A stretch of DNA of 64,000 bases, from positions 58,250,149-58,314,148 of the forward strand of contig NC_135505.1 in the NCBI RefSeq assembly GCF_052857255.1, read 5' to 3'. Both the position numbers and the translations under genes were made by a program. Shown here in pieces: positions 41,881-56,089 of the stretch. The notes under the pieces were generated by a model. The model worked only from the letters and a program-made list of their open reading frames with translations. It was not told where the DNA came from and made no database searches. The stretch is from Amblyomma americanum. Taxonomy: Eukaryota > Arthropoda > Arachnida > Ixodida > Ixodidae. Each line of letters starts with the position of its first letter. Within the stretch, counting starts at the first letter, position 1.

Positions 41881-44800
41881 CATCTAATAATTTTTTTAAT
41901 TAATTAAATTATCAATCAATCGATCCATTCCAATAAATTCGAAAGGTTTGTAGAATGCTCATGCGCATTTGTTTAGTGTGTGACATTCAACAATGAATTT
42001 TTCCGGTATGTTAGTCGTGCGCTAAATTATCTTACGCGAGTTCACATGGCGCATTAAGATCTGATGGACACTGCTACCTATTTAGAGGCTAACACAGCCA
42101 TTGAATATATAATCTTCTCACTGTTTATGTAACCTCTATTTTAAGAAGCACTTTCCGTACGTTTCAGGCCTTGTAGAGTTTAACCTTGGGCTTTGAATCG
42201 TTCTCAGAATATAGTGAAAGCAGAAATTGTTTACAAAGAAAATTATACGAGACAAAACTTGTATATCATGAAAAATACATTTTTTTACTTTCTCAGGAAA
42301 CATTACACATTTAAATTTCCTTAAATATCATTAAAATCTGAGACATACACTTCTCACCTAAAGAGTGGCTTTGGATGAAAGCTTAGATAACGCACGTTGT
42401 GGCACCAACTAAACTTACTATTCAAAGAAAATTTCGTTATTATATAGAATGTGCATAAACCCAACTCGGTCAGACTTGCACATCGCTGCAGCTTCCATCC
42501 GCCAGCCTTTCTCGCTTTGAGCCGAAGATTGCGCGAATTATTTGTTCTCGAATATATCTAGGAGTCGGCTGTAATATAAAAAGGCAGGCGCAGGAAGCGA
42601 CAGTTGGAAAAACTGTCAAACTCCATTCCCCCTTTGTGAGCGTATGCGTCATAGAACACTTGTAGAAATAAAAAAACCAATTTATGAGAGCGCGCTATCG
42701 CGGCTAACAGAGGGCATGGGCATTGGAGACGTGGGCCCAACGGACTCGATTTTTTTTTTTGTACATTGACTCGAACACCAGCTCCACTAAGCACCTTAAT
42801 TACAATATAGAACTTTGGAGTGAGTTCTTATTTTATGCTGTGTACCGGTAACTATGGTATTTGACCTTACTAAAAGAATGCACTCGCCATACTGTGTGTT
42901 CCCTTTTCGCGTGGCACCGACACAGCATACTAATGTACATATGTGTCAAGTATTCGACAGCACCGGTGTTTCTGTCACATCACTGTGATATTTCATACAC
43001 CATTACATATCTGAATAACTTTAAACTATCTAAACGCAAGGATAGGAACATGTGAACTTCTTAATATTGGAAGCTTTACTGCGCTGAGTGTTTTTATTCG
43101 ACTGGAAGCTTCTTAAAACACCGAGCGTACGTGGTAAACAGACGGGAATCGGAAAGGCTGCGCTTACTTGATGCAATGAAACAATGCACGTCTTCATTGC
43201 ACTACAACCTTTCATCGGGGATTGTCATGATTTCTCATGCCACGGATTGTGTGGTACTGTATAGCGGCACTGTGTGACACGAGTTATTCAGCTCTCGGCA
43301 TAGTGTGTCTTTGTTGAAGCTCGCGCAGAGCAACATGCAGCGTACTATTAGCTTGCAAAAGCGCCAAGTTTCCGGTTTTTATTACGGGAATCTTGACTCT
43401 TGTGTGTGTAGCGATATGTACTTTCCACAGGATTTGCTGCTGTAGCGTGCACTGTACGATGCATTACCTTTTGGAGCATTGTTCTAGTTCCCCACATTGC
43501 GTCCTTGTAATGTGTGATGTCTTAGTTTGACATATAGGTGTACTAGTGGAAAATAAAACCGTTGTGGACATATCTTTCAGCAAGAATTTTTGTCCATGTG
43601 GTTTAGAGGTGCACTTACAGACACGCATGCTTATGTGCCTTGTACAATTCTTATGCTACCCATCTTCATACATTTAAGGTAGCACTATTGTAACGGTGTT
43701 TCTATGGCTCTAGGCTGCAGACAGCACGGGATCGAATGTCCGACGCGGCGGCCACAATTAGATTAAGGTGAGAATTTAGAACATTACCGTGTTGTGCAAC
43801 GTGAGACCACCGTAGAAACACTGTGCATGTTTCAGTGAGATCAGTACATAGCAAATATGGCATGTTTTTCATATCATGTGCAGCAATAAGTCGGTAAGCC
43901 GCACTGAAGATAACGTTCATGTCCATGCAGAGTGAACGACTTACCGGTACCTAAGATATTAGCAGTCACCTCTAACTTCCAAGATGCGCCCAGATTGATT
44001 ACAAACTTTCCACGGCGCTCTCGTGGCGTCTTGCAGCTGAAAAGATAACAGATTACCGCGGCGGATATATTGAAACCACAATCAGTCATTCAGTTATCTT
44101 TCGCGTGAAGTTGACACATCGCTACCGCTATAGTAAGTGACAAATGAATGTAGTAACGAGGACTGTAAAAACGAGAGATGTGATTACACAATATTTCATT
44201 TATTTACAAACAATGACGACCGTTTCCCTGGCCCAAGCAAAACGACGAAGATGGAACTCGAGCGTAGACACAGGCTTTAATAAAGGTTTCCAAAATACAA
44301 ACAAAATTGCAGCAAAGCACACCACTGATGTTAATCAAGAATGTACAAATGTAAGCAAACAAGCGTAGATGCTGTAATTGCTTTAAAATATTTCAAGCCT
44401 CAAAACACTGAAGGGCAGGGAACTGCGCGCTGAGACTGTGTGAAGGAAATAGCTGCCTTTAGGAGTATAACTGCGAACTGTCGTCAAGACTGGCTGTCAT
44501 CGACGACAACAGATACTGTTAAACAAGGTTTAATGAGGAAGTGTGGGTTGCATGAAGTAATATTACGATTATTGGTGCAGTATTTCTCTCGAGCCTATCT
44601 CATAGAAACGTGACGCGCTTCTCCTTTTGAGACCTGTGGCCGCAGAGCAATGCTCAATCAAGCTTCTTCGCCTCTCATCCTCCTGCCATCTTCCATCTCT
44701 CCCTCTTAGCTCACGTAATTTCCTCTAGTTTGCGTTAGGCCTCCGGAGACAGTGGGGTATGAAAGTATGCGCCGTCAGTACAGAAATACGATGAAAGCCT

Positions 44801-45413
44801 TACGTATTTGTGTTCGGAAGTTTCAAGGTGTGACAGACTTTGCCTACTGCCTAGAATGGCTGGCGAAGTTTGGATGCTAATATTGAACGACAAGGTACCG
44901 AATCAACGAGGAAAGCGCCAACGTAGATAATAATAAGCAATAAATTCAGCTTAGTTGCGCTGAGCGAGAAGCAAAGCACAGGCAGTGCAAAACTGGTACG
45001 CAGCGTGAAACCGGAAATGTCGACAGCTGACGCCGGCTATTGCATAGATGTATTGGAACTGTTGTGCTACTTCCGAGCACAGACTAGAAGTCGGCGCCTT
45101 CTTCGCCATTGAGATGTCTTCATCAGTGTTCGCAGACACTTGATGCTGTTTGGTTGTTGTTGGCTTAGAAATACTGCTACTACTGCTAATTATATTATTA
45201 ATAATAATAATGTAATAAAGAACGCCTTGGAAAGCACTACGTCACGAACAACGAGCGGTACAGTCCAGGCACAGACAAGAGGCAGCGGTAAGTCCAGAGC
45301 ACGCCCGAGGGACGGAGCGTTCGGCGCTCGAGCTTCGGAGCATTCGGCGCTTCTCGTCGTCTTCTTCGTTAAGCGCAGCCTCTGAAGATTCCAAAGCCGA
45401 ACACCAGGATTAC
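41881..45413. other. Unrecognised DNA
   Basis: No gene or RNA recognised; frames are under 85 codons apart from low-complexity. AATAAA at about 43551 lies in GGAAAATAAAACCG without a supported gene. The last 270 bp (45140-45413) are GC-richer with AT-repeat precursors (ATTATATTATTAATAATAATAATG) before the first long AAT array. Confidence 0.4.

Positions 45414-45503
<90 letters not shown>
45414..45503. repeat. (AAT)n microsatellite at 3' end of LINE-C copy 1
   Basis: About 30 uninterrupted AAT units. It directly follows the 3' end of the minus-strand LINE copy and is (ATT)n in the element's sense. Confidence 0.95.
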
Positions 45504-46108
45504 CAATCTTTATTTTTCGGTGCCCAGGAACAGCCCAAACGTCTTGGTGCTGGTACACCATTCACACGCACAAAATGTAAAGTGGTTTCACCACAAAGGA
45601 AGACACTCAGGGGAGGTAAGGCAGCAGTCAAGCCGATAGAAAAAAAGACATATAAACTAGGCGTGACAGCAAGCATGAAGAACAAAAGCGAAAATAAGAA
45701 AACAGCGAGAACAGCGGTAAATGAAAACAACTAGAACAGGCAACAGACATATAAATAACTAATGAAACAATAAACAGAGAGAATGAACACAAGAACGACC
45801 GATAACAGCCAAGTACAGCATATAGCAAAATACAAACAAGAATAAAGCCAATACTAATATGAACGAATAAGAAACCTCTGAAATACAAGCTAGAAATACA
45901 ATCATACACAATAAGAAATGTAATTACTGAACGCGTTACAGACAATCAGGCGTGAGTACACAATATTAAAGAAATAATATTAATGAAAACAAGTACACTT
46001 GATGAACATTTAAGGAGAAAAAAAAACAATATAATACCGGTGCAAATGCACAAGTGTAGTAAAGACAAAATGCATGAAAGGGGAAGTTATGTATGAAAAA
46101 AAGATTGC

Positions 46109-48933
46109 TCAAAATGGAACGTCACGGACATCAAATATAAAGGAAGGGAGAGAATTTTCGAATATGTCAAAGTGAGGACAAAGAGAATTAAACAACTTTT
46201 GCATTCTGTCCGGAGGGGAGAGGGAGTGCAGGAGCGCAGAAACTTGGAATGGTCTTAATTCCCTTATGCTATTTCGCGGTACACGCAAAACGATACGCGC
46301 TAGGAGCTGAGGGCATAGAATGTGACCATGAAGAAGTTTATACAAGAAAATTATATCTGCCCTCAGGCGACGGCAGCTAAGAGACGGAAGCTGCAGTGAG
46401 TTACTCCGTCTGGGACGAGAGCTGGAAGTTTTCCAAGAAAACCGATGTTTAAATATGCATGAAAACTTTAGCTGAACTCTGTCGATTTTTTCACAGTTCG
46501 ACTGGCAAGTGCCGTTCCAAACAACAGGCGCATATTCCAAAAGCGGCAAGCATATGGAGAGGTAGAGCTTTAAGAAATGAAGTGGCGCTCGAAACTCTCT
46601 CGAAAGCCTGCAGATGAATCCGAGTGTACGCATAGCCCGTAGAGCAATGCGTTTTGTATGAGAGGAGAAGCTGAGGCTACGGTCGAAAAGTACGCCGAGG
46701 TCATTAATTTCATCAATCCTGGGCAGCGGCCTACCATTCACAGAATAGGAGTAGAAAAGACTGTGCGTTTTACGCGTAAATGAGACAACATTGGTTTTAG
46801 ATGAATTGAGAGTGAGCCCATTCTTCAAGCACCAATCAGAGAAGGCGGATATGTCCGATTGCAATGACAAGGAATCATGAAGAGTATGTATTGCCTTGAA
46901 CATTTTCATATCGTCCGCATAAAGAAGAAACGAGGAGTTTTTGACCACGGAGGAAACGTCATTGACAAAAACAGAGAACAGAAACGGGCCTAATACCGAG
47001 CCCTGAGGAACTCCGCTGGTTGGAATGTAAACAAACGAGGTCTGTCCATTTACACTGACAAAGCAGGACCGATCAAGAAGATAGTTGCGTAAAAGGGCTA
47101 CAATTTAAACGTCGATCTCAAACAGCAGAAGCTTTTGAAGAAGTAATGAGTGAATAACAACGTCGAAAGCTTTGCTCAAATCACAGTACACAGCGTCTAC
47201 CCGACTCCTCTGAAGGACTCCTCTGAAGCTGATGTATACGTTATAAAAGTCACAAGGTTAGTTGTAGTAGAACGACCTTTTATTAAACCATGCTGATTAT
47301 GTATGATTACATGTTTGAGGTGGAAGGAAAGTAATTTGTGCAAAGCTAGTTCAAAAAGCTTAGAGGTTGCACAAAGAAGAGAAATGGGGCGGTAGTTCGA
47401 AACATCAGATTTGTTTCCTGATTTGAAGACAGGGAAAACACGCGCCGTTTTGCACACGCGGGGAAAGGCAGAATTTTTCAAACAGTTATTAAATATCGTG
47501 ATTAAAACAGGGACGAAGGTACTATTGAAGGCTTTTATTATGGCGGCTGGAATGCCATCAGGTCCAGGGGACAAAGATGGTTTCAAACACTTAAGACTCT
47601 CACTTACTAACTTCTCGTCGAGAAGAACGGAATTATGTGCGCCAGCTGGAAGGCACACGGAGTCGCAACGTGGAGATATGTACACGGAGGAAAAGTGTTG
47701 AGCAAAGCCGTCAGCGACATTCCGAATTTCATAACCCTGAGAGTCAACTAAGTGAATATGACTATCAGATTTATTCGAACGCTTGCGAACGTATCACCAG
47801 AATTCAGTAGGACGATTAGAGGCACTATTCTCTAAATATTCAAGATATGACTCATGATCCCGCTTGTACAGGAGTTTGCAAAGGGAACGCAAGCGGCGAA
47901 ATTCATCTGCCCATGTATCTAGCCCAGGGCGTTTCGCTTTATGGTGGGCCCGCCCCTTAAGTTTCAGCGCTGTTCTAAGTTGCTTGGAAAACCAGAACGG
48001 AAACTTGCTGCGAGCAGTAGTGTGCAGAGGTATTTACTGGCGCATACCATTGAGAACTATTTCAGTGAAGCGGCTGACTTGTTCGTCAACATCGCTGATT
48101 TCGTTTAAAACGGACCAGTCGACAGAAGAGAAAAAACCGAAGAGACCAACATAGTCGCCAAGTGCGTAGGCAAAACGGGGGGAATTCCCCGCACGATTTG
48201 AATTAGCAGAAGGTGGGACAAAAACCGAAGCCGTTATTAGAATTGGAGGATTAAATTTGTCACAGCGAGTAAGTGAGATGTCAGATGTCCAGACTCGAAC
48301 GTTTTCAAAATTAGATAAACAAATGTCAAGAACATTACCACAGCAGTTTTCAATTAAATGGTGTTGCTGCAAGGGTTTAAAAGCTGTGAAATCTAAAAGC
48401 CGGTTGCACTTACTAACTACATAATCATTTTTGTGAGACTATGTAAAGGTATTCCAGTTAATACCTGGAGTATTAAAATCCCCTAAAATGAGTAGTTTGT
48501 GCTTGCTATGAGAAGTGATAACATATTCGATAGAATGTAGTACATCATCGTAGGCAGGAGGAGGCAGAATAGGGGAAATGTAGAAAGCTGCCAATAAGAG
48601 TTTTTGATGTCGAGTTAAAGTGAGTTCTAACCAGACAGATTCTTCGATTGTTTTCAGGTCGGAACGCCGAACGCACTGCACGGAACTGTCAATAGCAATG
48701 AGCACTCCCCCTCCCTTTTGTTTAGAAGCTGATTCAGGGCGGTCACTTCGAAAAACACAATAGTTATTCGGAAAGAAGTCACCTGAGTTAACTTCGCTAG
48801 ACAGCCAAGTCTCAGTAATTACAACAGCCGAGTAACAAGAGGCCAATACATTGGAAAAAAATACAGGTCCCTTAGTCCGAAGACCTCGTGCAATTTGGTA
48901 ATATATATCCAAGTTAGGGTTGACTGCGATCAA
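46109..48933 (-). pseudogene. LINE-C copy 1 ORF2: endonuclease and RT, disrupted
   Basis: Endonuclease: VVITETWLSSE, KGGGVLIAIDSS, LLILGDFNTPGINW (ending at the TAG 48439-48441), continued after the stop by NVLDICLSN. RT pieces: SPGPDGIPAAIIKAF, NYRPISLLCATSK, NQHGLIKGRSTT (47685-47197) and LLYADDMKMF (near 46915), LPLLEYAPVVWNGTC and the end FIFDVRDVPF. Sequence is collinear with copy 2. An in-frame stop and an 8-bp-scale duplication near 47210 (CTCCTCTGAAG repeated) break the RT. Confidence 0.85.
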
Positions 48934-49952
48934 CCGTCAGCTCGGAAGGATGCATCATACCATCCAGGAGCTTTCCACGAAAAGCCTTGAAGATGCAGCC
49001 CGTAGGCCACATCGAAGGGTCAACAAGTTGATCGTAAAGTTCCGCGCTGACTGTGAGGTAGAAGGACGAGTAAGAGTCATATTTCGTTTTAAACTGCCGG
49101 CCTGAAAGGGGGGTGACGTTCACGGACTTCAGATGGTTCGTCAGATCAGCCGCCGTTGTCTCAGGGCACAGCTTGGAGACGAAAATAGCCTTCGGGCGCT
49201 TCTGAGGTCTGGCGACGTTCAGACTGGATGAGCTCGACGAGCCAGTGATGGCTGGGCTTCGGTGCTTCTTCTGCGCTTCAGGCGAATTAACTATAAGTGG
49301 GGGAACAGATACAGATGTCGGGCAGGTGGCCAAATCAACGGGTGTCATCCCACAGTGAAGGGCAGCAGAGTAGCTCTTGGATGGCTGGGACATACGGGAA
49401 GGACTGCTCGCGGACAGGGGCTCGACGAAAGGCGGATCACGCTGCGATGAAGCAGGGCGCCTCGCAAGCTCCGCGCGTAGGCTGCGAACATTAGCCCGCA
49501 GAGGCAATGACCCCGGCCTGGAGAGCAAGCGCCCGCGAGTTGTCACCACGAAGGCGCTCATTCTCCTCCCGCAGCTGGGCGACCTCGTCGCTCAGAAACG
49601 AGATTCCCTCAAGTGCGTCGAGGAGGAGAGCCCGAAGCGAGGCAAGCGCACCCTCAGGTTCGCCCGTCGAGGAGGAAGTGAGGGAACCGGTCGGGTCGGT
49701 CGGGTGATGGGCCTGGTGGGCCGTGGAAGAAAGGTGTGCAGCCGCTGACATGCCACCGTCGCTAGGCTTAGCACCGCCGCAAGACGACAAACACAATTGC
49801 ACATGAATGGACTTCAAAAGCTCCAGCTCGTCGTCACTCCAAGGGACACACTTAGCGTGTACACGTTTGTTGCAGTTGGCACAACGAAAAAACTGCTGTT
49901 TGCCAAAAAACGGACGGGAGCACAGCACACATGCGTCCTTACTGAACTCCAT
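48914..49952 (-). pseudogene. LINE-C ORF1: PHD-like zinc finger, coiled coil, RRM-like region
   Basis: From ATG at 49952: CVLCSRPFFGKQQFFRCANCNKR shows two CX2C pairs followed by HAKC and a later C pair, a PHD/RING-like zinc arrangement known from CR1-group ORF1. A coiled-coil-like SDEVAQLREENERLRGDN follows near 49580. The frame shifts by one base near 49500 and continues to 48914 with AIFVSKLCPETTAADLTNHL, RRM-like in shape. ORF1 proteins bind element RNA. The shift falls in a GGGG run. Confidence 0.7.
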
Positions 49953-49954
49953 GT

Positions 49955-49956
<2 letters not shown>

Positions 49957-50026
<70 letters not shown>

Positions 50027-50028
50027 TT
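49957..50028. repeat. (AAT)n microsatellite between LINE-C copies 1 and 1b
   Basis: About 23 AAT units, ending AATATT before the CAATCAATC tail of copy 1b. In the element's sense it is both the 5' flank of copy 1 and the tail of copy 1b. Confidence 0.95.
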
Positions 50029-50145
50029 CAATCAATCAATCAATCTTTATTTTTTCGGTGCCCAGGAACAACCCAAAGGTCTTGGTGCTGGTACACCATT
50101 CACACGCACAAAATGTACATTTATTTCACTACAAAGGAAGACAAA
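50029..50145 (-). mobile_element. LINE-C copy 1b, last ~100 bp only
   Basis: Contains only the 3' terminus of LINE-C (from CTTCCTTTGTAGTGAAATAA to CCGAAAAAATAAAG and a TTGATTGA tail on minus). Extreme 5' truncation, again bordered on both sides by AAT repeats. Confidence 0.9.
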
Positions 50146-50273
<128 letters not shown>

Positions 50274-52808
50274 CAATCAATCAATCAATCAATCTTTATT
50301 TTTCGGTGCCCAGGAACAACCCAAAGGTCTTGGTGCTGGTACACCATTCACACGCACAAAATGTAAATTTATTTCACTACAAAGGAAGACACTCAGGGGA
50401 GGTAATGCAGCAGTCAAGGCGATAGAAAAAAAAAGACATATAAACTAGGCGTGACAGCAAGCATGAAGCAAAAAAGCGAAAACAGCGGTAAATGAAAACA
50501 GCTAGAACAGGCAACAGACATATAAATAACTAATGAAACAATAAACAAAGAGAATGAACGACCGATAACAGCCAAGTAACAAGCCAAGTAAACAAGAATA
50601 AAGCCAATACTAATATGAACGAATATGAAACCTCTGAAATACAAACTAGAAATACAATCATACACAATAAGAAACGTAATTAGTGAACGCGTTACAGACA
50701 ATCAGGCGTGAGTATGCAGTATTAAAGAAATAATATTAATGACAACAAGTACACGTGATGAACAATTAAGGAGAGAAAAAAGCAATATAATACCGGTGCA
50801 AACGCACAAGTGTAGTAAAGACAAAATGCATGAAAGGGGAAGTTATGTATGAGAAAAAGAGTGCTCAAAGTGGAACGTCACGGACATCCAAAATAAAGGA
50901 AGGGAGAGAATTTTCGAATATATCTAAGTGAGGACAAAGAGAATTAAACAACTTTTGCATTCTGTCCAGAGGGGAGAGGGAGTGCAGGAGCGCAGAAACT
51001 TGGAATGGTCTGAATTCCCTTATGCTCTTTCGCGGTACACGCAAAAGGATACGCGCTAGGAGCTGAGGGCATAGAATGTGACCATGAAGAAGTTTATACA
51101 AGAAAATTATATCTGCCCTCACGCGACGGCAGCTAAGAGAAGGAAGCTGCAGTGAGTTACTCCGTCTGGGACGAGAGCTGGAAGTTTTGCAAGAAAACCG
51201 ATGTTGAAATATGCGTAAAAACTTTAGCTGAACTCTATCGATTTTTTCACAGTTCGACTGGCAAGTGCCGTTCCAAACAACAGACGCATATTCCAAAAGC
51301 GGCAAGCATATGGAGAGGTAGAGCTTTAAGAAAGGAAGTGGGGATCGAAACTCTCTCGAAAGCCTGCAGATGAAGCCGAGTGTACGCATAGCGCGTAGAG
51401 CAATGCGTTTTGTATGAGAGGAGAAGCTGAGGCTACGGTCGAAAAGTACGCCGAGGTCATTAATTTCATCAACCCTGGGCAGCGGCCTACCATTCACAGA
51501 ATAAGAGTAGAGAAAACTGTGCGTTTTACGCGTAAATGAGACAACCTTGGTTTTAGATGAATTGAGAGTGAGCCCATTCTTCAAGCACCAATCCGAGAAG
51601 GCGGATATGTCAGATTGCAATGACAAGCAATCGTGAAGAGTATGTATTGCCTTGAACATTTTTATATCGTCCGCATAAAGGAGAAATGAGGAGTTTTTGA
51701 CCACGGAGGAAACGTCATTGATAAAAACAGAGAACAGAAGCGGGCCTAGTACCGAGCCCTGAGGAACACCGCTGGTTGGAGTGTAAACAAATGAGGTCTG
51801 TCCATTTACACTGACAAAGCAGGACCGATCAAGAAGATAGTTGCGTAGGAGGGCTACAATTGAAACGTCGATCTCAAACAGCAGAAGCTTTTGAAGAAGT
51901 AATGAGTGAGTAACAACGTCGAAAGCTTTGCTCAAATCACAGTACACAGCGTCTACCTGACTCCTCTGAAGGACTTCAGCTGATGTATACGTCATAAAAG
52001 TCACAAGGTTAGTTGTAGTAGAACGACCTTTAATGAAACCATGCTGATTATGAATGATTACATTTTTGAGGTGGAAGGAAAGTACTTTGTGCAAAGCTAA
52101 TTCAAAAAGCTTAGAGGTTGCACAAAGAAGAGAAATGGGGCGGTAGTTCGAAACATCAGATTTGTTTCCTGATTTGAAGACAGGGAAAACACGCGCCGTT
52201 TTCCACACGCGGGGAAAGGCAGAATTTTTCAAACAGTTATTAAATATCGTGGTTAAAACTGGGACGAAGGTACTATTGAAGGCTTTTATTATGGCGGCTG
52301 GAATGCCATCAGGTCCAGGGGACAAAGATGGTTTCAAACACTTAAGACTCTCACTTACTAACTTCTCGTCGAGAAGAACGGAATTATGTGCGCCAGCTGG
52401 AAAGCACACGGAGTCGCAACGTGGAGATTTGTACACGGAGGAAAAGTGTTGAGCAAAGCCGTCAGCGACATTCCGAATTTCATTCCCATGAGAGTCAACT
52501 AAGTGAATATGACTATCAGATTTATTCGAGCGCTTGCGAACGTATCGCCAGAATTCTGTAGGACGATTAGAGGCACTATTCTCTAAATATTCAAGATAGG
52601 ACTCATGATCCCGCTTGTACAGGCGTTTGCAAAGGGAACGCAAGCGGCGAAATTCATCCGCCCATGTATCCAGCCCAGGGCGTTTCGCTTTATGGTGGGC
52701 CCGCTCCTTAAGTTTCAGCGCTGTTCTAAGTTCTTTGGAAAACCAGAACGGAAACTTGCTGCGAGTAGGAGTGTGCACAGGTATGAACTGGCGCATACCA
52801 TTGAGAAC
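50274..52808 (-). mobile_element. LINE-C copy 2, 5'-truncated with intact RT frame
   Basis: Minus-strand copy starting in ORF2 just after the endonuclease (the position matching 48047 of copy 1) and complete to the 3' end with a TTGATTGA-type tail. Its 5' end abuts AAT repeat at 52809. Because it lacks endonuclease and ORF1 it cannot move alone. Confidence 0.9.
50865..52796 (-). CDS. LINE-C reverse transcriptase (copy 2), 643 codons open
   Basis: One uninterrupted frame: linker FPFWFSKELRTALKLK and RPTEFWRYVRKRS; RT with SPGPDGIPAAIIKAF, WKTARVFPVFKSGNKSDV, NYRPISLL, NQHGFIKGRSTTTNLV, VDAVYCDLSKAFD (motif A), SGVPQGSVLGPLLFSVF (motif B), LLYADDIKMF (YADD at 51666-51677), then DLGVLFDRSLSF and the CR1-like ending LFNSLCPHLDIFENSL. 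The ATG at 52796 is probably fortuitous since the natural ORF2 start lies upstream of the truncation. All catalytic residues are present, so the copy is young or under no decay yet. Confidence 0.85.
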   Translation of the reverse strand: MRQFIPVHTPTRSKFPFWFSKELRTALKLKERAHHKAKRPGLDTWADEFRRLRSLCKRLYKRDHESYLEYLENSASNRPTEFWRYVRKRSNKSDSHIHLVDSHGNEIRNVADGFAQHFSSVYKSPRCDSVCFPAGAHNSVLLDEKLVSESLKCLKPSLSPGPDGIPAAIIKAFNSTFVPVLTTIFNNCLKNSAFPRVWKTARVFPVFKSGNKSDVSNYRPISLLCATSKLFELALHKVLSFHLKNVIIHNQHGFIKGRSTTTNLVTFMTYTSAEVLQRSQVDAVYCDLSKAFDVVTHSLLLQKLLLFEIDVSIVALLRNYLLDRSCFVSVNGQTSFVYTPTSGVPQGSVLGPLLFSVFINDVSSVVKNSSFLLYADDIKMFKAIHTLHDCLSLQSDISAFSDWCLKNGLTLNSSKTKVVSFTRKTHSFLYSYSVNGRPLPRVDEINDLGVLFDRSLSFSSHTKRIALRAMRTLGFICRLSREFRSPLPFLKLYLSICLPLLEYASVVWNGTCQSNCEKIDRVQLKFLRIFQHRFSCKTSSSRPRRSNSLQLPSLSCRRVRADIIFLYKLLHGHILCPQLLARILLRVPRKSIREFRPFQVSALLHSLSPLDRMQKLFNSLCPHLDIFENSLPSFILDVRDVPL

Positions 52809-54178
<1,370 letters not shown>

Positions 54179-54479
54179 ATTTACCTTTCTAGCCATGATA
54201 TACCTTGCGTTGTAAATACATGCGTAGGATGGAGTGGGATTTTTTCCAATTCCTGTTAGGTTATTTTTCTTTTTTCCGCTGTACAGATCAACATCCTCGG
54301 ATCACTGAGTGCAGACAACAGGTCGGAAAAATGCTTCTGAGGAAACTAGTCAGACCATTGCTTTAAACATTTATTTTATTATGTTGCATTCTTATGGTGC
54401 ATGTATTGCTTTTTCTCAGCCTGGACAACTTGGAAATAAATTAAATTTATCTATATATTGATCGTCCAGTAATTTCCGA
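54179..54479. other. Unrecognised DNA
   Basis: Unique-looking AT-rich DNA after the LINE-C copy 3 tail; nothing recognised. Confidence 0.4.
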
Positions 54480-54875
54480 AAACCGTGTGGTGACCTTTAT
54501 GAACGGTTGTAGGCTCTCTGTCGATATACAGTGTATACACAATCGTATATTAAAGCTTTAGTGAACAGAGGTCTGTAGACAAAGGTCTGTAGCAATGCCA
54601 AGCCACATACCTACTATATGTCTGCTGACATATAATAGGCCTATGCCTACTGGACCAGTAGACTTTTGCCTATAGACTGCCTATATACAAAAATCTGCAG
54701 GAAGTGCATGGCCATAAGCCTAAAAATCACCTATAGACTGTGTATAGCCTGTCTATACACAAAACTGAACTAAAAGTGTATGACCATAAATCTATTGATT
54801 GTCTACACACTAGTCTACAGGATTTGTCTGCAGAAATTCTACAGACTTCATACATCAAAGTCTCTGGACATTGTA
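54480..54875. repeat. Degenerate array of TCTATAGAC-like palindromic units
   Basis: Many imperfect versions of a 9-10 bp near-palindrome occur at irregular 10-40 bp spacing: GTCTGTAGACA, CTATAGACTG (twice), GTAGACTTTTGCCTATAGAC, GTCTATACAC, GTCTACACAC, GTCTACAGG, TCTACAGAC. Too irregular for a simple satellite, but far denser than chance in this window. Confidence 0.5.
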
Positions 54876-56089
54876 TGCAGGGTCGAAAATATCTTGTAAG
54901 GGCTCTTGAGCCAAGCAAAACTTTGGCAGCACTTGCCAAACCAACGCAATCGCGTTAATGCTTCGTTGCGCATCAAACTCGCTGCGAAGCGAACCGCGAA
55001 GCACGGCGGTCATGATACTGAAAATGTAATGAGTTCCTGATGAAGCAGAAAGCGCACACCACGGAAGGACACCTTTTCCGCACGATGCAGAAAAACAATG
55101 CACCCTTGCATTAAGCATTGAAAGCGCTTCTAGGTTTAATGGCAGCGGTGCCATTCGCTGGTGCCGGCGATGAGGTGAGCATCAGATCGTCGAGATGGCT
55201 CAGCCGGAAGTGCCGACGGCCCTTCGTTCTCTGCTGCGCATCTGCTGATAGAGAACGCTGGCATCCAGCTTCTCCCAGTTTTACCATTGGTGTACCTGTA
55301 CAGATGCCAGGTATGATTAGTTTTCTCAAGCCGCTATCTCAAAGCGTCCGAAGCTGGCACTTTTTGCAAGAGGTGATTGAGAAGATAGCTTAGATTTGAC
55401 AACACAAAATTCTGGGCTGATTAAAGATTGCCACACTCGACCAAATTTCTTCTACGGGCTTCTACGGGCCAAACTGGAAGCAACCGAGATATTTCAGCAC
55501 GAACAAAAAGATCGATGCCGCTGACGTGTAAAGACAGGAGACGAACGCTGCAGCTTAGGGCTGAACTTGCCTTTAATCTGCAGTTGAGCAGAATCATTGG
55601 TGCAAGCCGGTATTGGGGTTACAATGGTGGGCACAGGAGAGCAACCACCGCAAGCGTTCGAGATTGGCCCGAGCAGAAAGCAACAGGACCAGCCTTCCCC
55701 ATACGGATACAGAGGGAAACCGTAGTGGCGTATGCAAACCCCGAGGGACGGAGAGCGGCTCGCAGCATAGAAACAGGCTTCCATCTGCCCCCAAGAACAC
55801 GCATATTTGCCCCGTCTCTTATGCTCTGAGCATCCCTGTATGTTGCCGTAACACCGCCAGTGAATGCTCAATGTATAAACATGGCCACTCAGTTAGATAG
55901 GCAGTTTCAGACACGGTACTTACTCCGCGTTTCATAGTAGCCTCGTGTTTCGTTCAATGTAATGCAATAATCTATACTTGACGCACGTCGGTGTTTTTAA
56001 CGTCCCGTCGGAAACGAGCACGCTGAAGACACGGCCACGTAAGAGCTCTGAGCACACGTCGCGCACATCGCACAAAGCACTCAAATACT
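54876..56089. other. Unrecognised DNA of moderate GC content
   Basis: Overlapping frames on both strands (133 and 95 plus; 125 and 68 minus) without recognisable domains. The right part may include decayed 3' sequence of the Jockey-like LINE that ends near 56090. Confidence 0.35.

Larger units (their letters stand above)
45504..49955 (-). mobile_element. LINE-C copy 1, near full length
   Basis: Minus-strand non-LTR element of about 4.45 kb with two open reading frame regions: ORF1 (49952-48914) and ORF2 (48933-46109), then a 3' UTR ending GGCACCGAAAAATAAAGATTG. Both sides are AAT/ATT microsatellite; the 5' one begins only four bases before the ORF1 start. Stops in ORF2 (48439-48441, near 48034, near 47107) and frameshifts inactivate it. 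YADD-type RT, APE endonuclease and PHD-like ORF1 point to the CR1 group. Confidence 0.85.

Noticed and set aside
55428..55871. Protein-coding frames on both strands
   Set aside because: Mutually overlapping, no recognisable motif, no splice or poly(A) evidence.
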